64,000 bases of DNA, from NCBI GenBank assembly GCA_023079485.1, contig CM041092.1, positions 10,677,127 through 10,741,126 on the forward strand, written 5' to 3'. Below are positions 60,945-64,000 of the stretch, piece after piece. The first letter of the stretch is position 1, and every line of letters begins with the position of its first letter. A program made the translations under genes and the position numbers. The stretch is from Archilochus colubris (Eukaryota > Chordata > Aves > Apodiformes > Trochilidae). A model generated the notes under the pieces. The model made no database searches, was not told the origin of the DNA, and saw only the letters and a list, made by a program, of their open reading frames with translations.

Positions 60945-62148
60945 GTATAAAGTTCTTCTCCCCCTTAGGAAGTGCTCAAAGAAAATAATTCTAATGTGCA
61001 GGGGGGGTGTCTATTTAAAGCACATCAGTGTTTATACAGTCTGTTGTGACGGATGCTAGGAGTTCTCAGTCTCTGCATCTGGATTAAAAAGGATATTGAG
61101 CAGAAGCAACTTTAAAAAAATCTTTTTCACTCTGGAACATTATGTTACTATTTCAAATATGCATTCCCGAGTCCTGTTCCTAGGGACAGTTGAAAACTCT
61201 GTTAAATGCAGCTTCAAGTTATAACTATAAGGCTTACTTAGCTATGGACTTAATGTAAACCATTTAATGATGTTTTTCTTTCTAATTAAAGCTCTGACTA
61301 TTTGGAAAGGCTGTCTAGGAGCCAAGTATCTTGGCTTTAATATTAGCATTATAATGGCAGCAGGTGAAGAACACATGATTTCTGTAATTTGAGAACTAGC
61401 AGGAAAAAAAATGACTCTGAATCTCCACATATGATGTAAATCACAGAGTAAACATTGAAGGACCTACAAACTTCCTGTGTTTGGGTATTCACTACCTTCA
61501 TGACAGGTACTTCATCTGATCTTACTTTATGCCAACATTTACCAGTAGTCATTACTGAGAATTATTGGAAATCAGTGGAAAACCTTTACTATTTTTAATG
61601 TAAGAAGATTGTTAGCCCAGGATTTCAAAGTGCTGTGCTTCCAGGGGTGGGTCTATTGTCTGTTGTCACTGTCTGGTCTGAATTCAGGCCTTCCTCTGTT
61701 CTCTAAGCTCCCCTGAGATCTAGTCTCGGGGTCAGTCTTCTACATTAAATGCAATTTAATATTATTGTTAATGATGATTTATTACACAAGCTCTCAACTG
61801 CACAGCAGTTGTAGTACTGTTGCTTGTCCTTAAAGTTATTCCTACCCTTATTCTCTTAGGACAAATCTTCAAGATTCCTTTTAGGGCATCTTTAAAGCTC
61901 CTTTGTTTTGTTCTAATATAAGCCTGGATTGAGCCACTAAAATGTCAAGCAAATTATTAATTTTAGTACTCACACAAGTTACTTCTAAAATTAAAGCCTG
62001 ACTTACTCTCTGATTAAGAATTTATACCATGCATCTTCAAAAAAACTTTGCTTGTCTGTGATTCCTTTCCCTGAAATTAATTAACTTATTAGTTACATTC
62101 AAGTTTGGCATTTTCTCCTGATTTGTGAACTGTGTGTGTAAATTGCAG
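60945..62148 (+). other. MYLK: MYLK intron 12-13
   Basis: A 1.2-kb intron with no recognised element. The acceptor is gtgtgtaaattgcag. Confidence 0.9.
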
Positions 62149-62395
62149 AACCTCAGGATGGCATCCAGCCCTGGTTCATTAGCAAACCCAGATCAGTGAC
62201 AGCAGCTCCTGGGCAAAATGTCCTTATATCCTGTGCCATTGCTGGAGATCCTTTCCCCACTGTTCACTGGTTTAAAGATGGGCAAGAAATAATGCCAGGA
62301 ACAGCATGTGAAATCCTGCAAAATGAAGACATCTTCACACTGATCTTGAGGAATGTGCAGTCTCGTCACGCAGGTCAATATGAAATTCAGCTCAG
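62149..62395 (+). CDS. MYLK: MYLK coding exon 13: Ig6 (rest of codon 727, residues 728-808, first two bases of 809)
   Basis: The 247-nt exon, ttgcag|AACC to CTCAG|gtatgt, enters in phase 1 and leaves phase 2. It encodes 'PWFISKPRSVTAAPGQNV', Cys755 in the B strand, Trp767, and the F strand A-G-Q-Y-E-I-Q-L, where Ile806 replaces the usual cysteine. Unlike Ig1-Ig5, the domain is not interrupted by an intron within this part. The reading frame continues into exons beyond the window, where chicken MLCK has the actin-binding DFRXXL-type repeats, further Ig domains, a fibronectin III domain, the kinase and the calmodulin-binding segment. Confidence 0.96.
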
Positions 62396-64000
62396 GTATG
62401 TTTGCCAAATGAAAAGTTTGTTCCCTTGGAACAATAAGTAATGTTTACTCTCAAGTTGAAATGCCTGCCTGAAGAGGACAAGATTTCCCTCCTATTTATA
62501 CAAACCAGTATGGTCTGAAAGGAAGAAAATATTTCTGAGGGATAATAAACTTAACCCTTTGGGCCTCTAAACAATGAGTTTAACTTTTTTATAGTTACAG
62601 TTTATTTTCCAAGCAGTGTTGCCCAAATTATGGCCATGTGACTCTGTAGATATCTAGCTCTAAGGTATGTTGCCACATAGAGTATCACAGGCAGCCAAAA
62701 ACTAACTTTATCATATTTTAGTATTTCAAGTGAACAAGACATTCATTTTTCACCAGAAAAGAGTGGTTTAGAAAATTATAGCTGCTGTATATCAATATTT
62801 TCTATAATGGAGTTTTTCTACTCTTAATTTCAAGTCCTATTACTAATGCATTCCAGGCCACATCTGGAATACTGTGTTCAGTTCTAGTCCTTTCATCAGA
62901 AATGATGCATACAGGCTTCCAGGGAAGAGCCACAAAGATGATTAAAGGTCTGGGAAGCCTGCTTCAAGAAGATAGGCTGAGAGAACTGGATGTGTTCAGT
63001 CTACAGAAAAGATGGTTTAGGGAGATGTTATTGGCATGTTCCAGTACTTAAAGGGTGTCTACCAAGAAGATGGAGACTCCTTGTTTTACAAGAAGTCATA
63101 TGGAAAAGACAAGGGGTAATGGAGACAAGTTATTCCTGGGGAAATCCTGATGAGACATCAGAAGATAAATTTTCACTTTGAAGTCAGTCACAGGAATAAT
63201 TTCCCAAGGGAAATGCTGGATTGCCCAGCACTGGACACTTGTAAGACTCGATTTGACAAGGTACTGGGCCATCTCATCAAAACCATGGTGCTACCTAGAA
63301 ATACTGGACCAGATGATCCTTCAGGTCCCTTCCAACCTGGCATCCTATGAGTCTTTGATTCTGTGATTTATGTAGATGGAGCTAAATACACCATGAAGTT
63401 TTGCAAATAAGCTCTTCAGTAAATTTACACTCTTTTTACTTTGCAATTAATTGTGAACTGACTTTCTTTAGAACAATTGGTTTGTTTGCAATCAGCCCAG
63501 GTCATCCAGAGCATCCATCACACTGATTTTTGTAGGTCATGTCTACATACATCCTTGTACCTAACTTCATTCTCTCTGTGGATCACTGGTGTTTACAACA
63601 CTCAGTGCCTCTGACAGGATTTAAAATGCCAGTTCAGTTGCATCGAGCTCACTACCCTCTACATGAGAAACTGTGAGAATTGCTGCCTTCTACTGGTACA
63701 TTTCCACACTGTGGTTTGTGTGCCCTGGACATGGGCATCTTGTCTTATGATATGCTGGTTGGTTTCACTGGAGGAGAATGATATACTTCAGCAAAACTTC
63801 AGGGATGGAAGGAAAACAAGCATGAAGAACAAAGGAGAGTCAAGCAAGTTTTGTGGAAGACTTTCTTGTGGCTGACTTGATCAAGCTGACCATAGAGATC
63901 AGGTGTGATTGGTGATTACCCAGGCCAAATTCATCACTCAAGATATTTGTCCAAGTGGAAGTCTAAGAGTATCATGACTGTAGAACATAGACTGTACACT
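62396..64000 (+). other. MYLK: MYLK intron after exon 13 (continues past the window)
   Basis: Starts at gtatgt. It contains a CR1 fragment (62850-63369). No further coding exon was recognised before the window end. Confidence 0.85.
62850..63369 (+). mobile_element. CR1 LINE 3' fragment, about 520 bp
   Basis: Ordered CR1 landmarks are present: 'CATCTGGAATACTGTGTTCA', 'GAGCCACAAAGATGATTAAA', 'GATAGGCTGAGAGAACTGGA', 'GACAAGGGGTAATGG', 'GACCAGATGATCC', 'GGTCCCTTCCAACCTGGC' and the terminal 'TTTGATTCTGTGATT'. Relative to a full CR1 it lacks the 5' portion and has internal deletions, so no reverse transcriptase can be made. Orientation is the same as MYLK. Confidence 0.92.

Noticed and set aside
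62396..64000. Search for the short smooth-muscle MLCK promoter or the actin-binding repeats
   Set aside because: The reading frame has reached only residue 809 of the Ig array, and no DFRXXL-like coding sequence follows within the window, so these elements must lie further downstream.
1..64000. CRISPR arrays, bacterial operons, tRNA or rRNA genes
   Set aside because: No regularly spaced repeats, ribosome-binding sites or intact RNA genes were found. The tRNA-like centre of the palindrome is degenerate in its T stem and is not called as a tRNA gene.

Overview
The window is vertebrate nuclear DNA, almost certainly from a bird. It carries the 5' coding half of one gene on the + strand: MYLK, the long (nonmuscle/smooth-muscle) form of myosin light chain kinase. 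Thirteen coding exons, all with GT-AG borders and compatible phases, join into an open reading frame of 808 complete codons plus two bases of codon 809. The frame starts at an ACCATGG start site at 4583 and is cut by the window end while still in the amino-terminal immunoglobulin array. The protein matches what I recall of chicken MYLK closely, residue by residue. Avian origin is also supported by three CR1 LINE 3' ends and a bird ERV-type solo LTR. Assignment to a particular bird group is not secure.

Layout. 1-4571 is non-coding and ends in the splice acceptor of the first coding exon, so it is probably the end of an intron between upstream 5'UTR exons and exon 1. It holds a complete solo LTR at 346-1106 with a perfect 5-bp target duplication. 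Exon 1 (4583-4732) is followed by a 23.3-kb intron that contains a 359-bp near-perfect palindrome (11067-11425) with a tRNA-like centre, a pair of short perfect hairpins (8235-8289) and an A-tract preceded by AATAAA (about 20.1 kb). Exons 2-9 lie between 28.0 and 41.7 kb, exon 10 at 47.4 kb, and exons 11-13 at 59.9-62.4 kb after a 12.4-kb intron. All three recognised CR1 fragments lie beyond 54 kb.

Protein logic. The exons encode six I-set immunoglobulin domains and a long unstructured linker between Ig2 and Ig3. This is the cytoskeletal targeting part of the 210-220 kDa kinase. The actin-binding repeats, fibronectin domain, kinase domain, calmodulin-binding segment and telokin part lie beyond the window. 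Exon 8 is a phase 1/1, 204-nt cassette equivalent to the segment skipped in human MLCK isoform 2.

No bacterial, CRISPR or viral coding system is present. The most noteworthy points are splice-site duplications that predict in-frame isoforms (exons 2, 6 and 8), the palindrome, the sense-oriented LTR 3.5 kb upstream of exon 1, and an alternating Ig cysteine pattern that suggests duplication of a two-domain unit.
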